Positions 4,882 through 5,366 of a DNA stretch of 5,366 nt are shown here, one piece after another (position 1 is the first letter of the stretch; every line of letters begins with the position of its first letter). Source of the stretch: Methanobacteriota archaeon (lineage in GTDB: Archaea > Thermoplasmatota > Thermoplasmata > RBG-16-68-12); assembly GCA_005878635.1 (NCBI GenBank), contig VBLS01000126.1, forward strand, positions 1 through 5,366, in the 5' to 3' direction. The notes below the pieces were generated by a model. That model saw only the letters and a program-made list of their open reading frames with translations. It was not told where the DNA came from and did not search any database. Made by a program: the position numbers and the translations under genes.

Positions 4882-5366
4882 TCCGACACGATCTCGAAGG
4901 TCCCGTGCTCGACGAGGAGCGGGAAGTAGTCGAGGTCATGCTCGGCCCCGCGCATCTTGACGACGCCGATGTACCGGCGGACGGACGTGCTCATGCCGAC
5001 GTCGACCTCGCGAAGCCGCAGGTGGATGATCGTGTCCGCGAGGAATTCCTCGACGCCGAAGTGGGCGAAAGCCGTGGCGTCGCGGGGCATCTCGGAGACG
5101 AGGAACGTCGTCGCGTTCAGGTCCCGCAGCTCCTCGAAGAACTGGAAGATCTCGTTCCGTGGGCTTTCGAACGGCGCGAGCGCGTAGAGAGCGTCCAGGC
5201 TGTCGAGGGCGATCAGGTCGCACCCCATCTCCTCCTTGTAGCGGGCGAGCTGACGTCGCAGGCCGAGGAGCCATCGCGGTTGCTCGCGGACCTCTTCGAT
5301 CTCGCGCCGCAAGGCGCGGACGTCGATGATGTGGACGCCCTTCGCGTTCCCGGGGTCCATCCCGAG
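4878..5366 (-). CDS. KaiC/RAD55-like RecA-fold ATPase (C-terminal part, cut by window edge)
   Basis: 162 residues plus the stop are visible; the frame is open to the right edge, with LG before the first Met (5360), so the true start and the Walker A loop lie outside. The visible part shows a strand (GVHIIDV), a helical stretch (RREIEEVREQPRW...), then the Walker B strand CDLIALDSLDALYAL with its Asp at about 5202-5204, a helix (EIFQFFEELRDL), the next strand (ATTFLVSEMP), EEFLADTIIHLRL, and RRYIGVVKMRGAEHD with a final strand, GTFEI. The ADTIIHLRL and VVKMRG pieces are hallmarks of KaiC and its archaeal relatives. These ATPases act in signalling or regulation, and some archaeal ones accompany receptor-like proteins. 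The stop TGA overlaps the ATG of the DUF835 membrane protein, so the two are probably made together and may interact. Family is confident; the biological role is not known from sequence. Confidence 0.85.
   Translation of the reverse strand, partial: LGMDPGNAKGVHIIDVRALRREIEEVREQPRWLLGLRRQLARYKEEMGCDLIALDSLDALYALAPFESPRNEIFQFFEELRDLNATTFLVSEMPRDATAFAHFGVEEFLADTIIHLRLREVDVGMSTSVRRYIGVVKMRGAEHDLDYFPLLVEHGTFEIVSE

Noticed and set aside
3277..4929. A 550-codon plus-strand open frame opposite the DUF835 receptor
   Set aside because: Its product is a charged, low-complexity sequence without hydrophobic core or motifs, while the opposite strand has seven helices and two domains.
1..5366. CRISPR array, tRNA, rRNA, insertion sequence or integrase
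   Set aside because: No regularly spaced repeats, cloverleaf-like sequence, rRNA blocks, terminal inverted repeats or transposase motifs were seen on either strand.

Overview
The window most likely comes from a GC-rich archaeon, probably a Thermoplasmatota relative. The main reasons are a membrane protein with tandem DUF835-type domains (a family I associate mainly with archaea), a KaiC/RAD55-like ATPase, a geranylgeranyl-reductase-like flavoprotein, AT-rich TATA-box-like islands in otherwise GC-rich intergenic DNA, and start codons without strong Shine-Dalgarno sites. The lineage is an inference from gene content; no rRNA or universal marker gene is present.

Layout. (1) Positions 1-491, minus strand: the N-terminal 163 residues of an FAD-dependent oxidoreductase that runs off the left edge. 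(2) Positions 492-661: a divergent intergenic promoter region with a TTTATATA box. (3) Positions 662-1780, plus strand: a seven-helix membrane protein with a small cytoplasmic domain resembling Roadblock/LC7. (4) Positions 1777-2838, minus strand: a soluble protein that looks like a very divergent cis-prenyltransferase (UppS fold); its stop codon overlaps that of gene 3. (5) Positions 2839-2966: an AT-rich divergent promoter region with a small palindrome and a 9-bp tandem repeat. (6) Positions 2967-3176, plus strand: a 69-residue ribbon-helix-helix regulator. (7) Positions 3100-4881, minus strand: a seven-helix receptor-like protein with two DUF835-type domains, overlapping the regulator gene tail-to-tail by 77 bp. 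(8) Positions 4878-5366, minus strand: the C-terminal part of a KaiC/RAD55-like ATPase, joined to gene 7 by an ATGA stop/start overlap and truncated by the right edge.

How the genes may work together. The ATPase and the DUF835 receptor form a translationally coupled pair and are probably a membrane-linked signalling module. The 7TM/Roadblock-like protein is a second receptor-like protein without a kinase domain. The flavoprotein and the UppS-like protein both belong to families that act on isoprenoids, so a lipid link is possible, but they lie in separate transcription units. The ribbon-helix-helix protein sits divergently beside the UppS-like gene and is the obvious candidate regulator of their shared promoter region. 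There is no sign of an insertion sequence, CRISPR array, tRNA or rRNA, and no gene-free stretch longer than about 170 bp.
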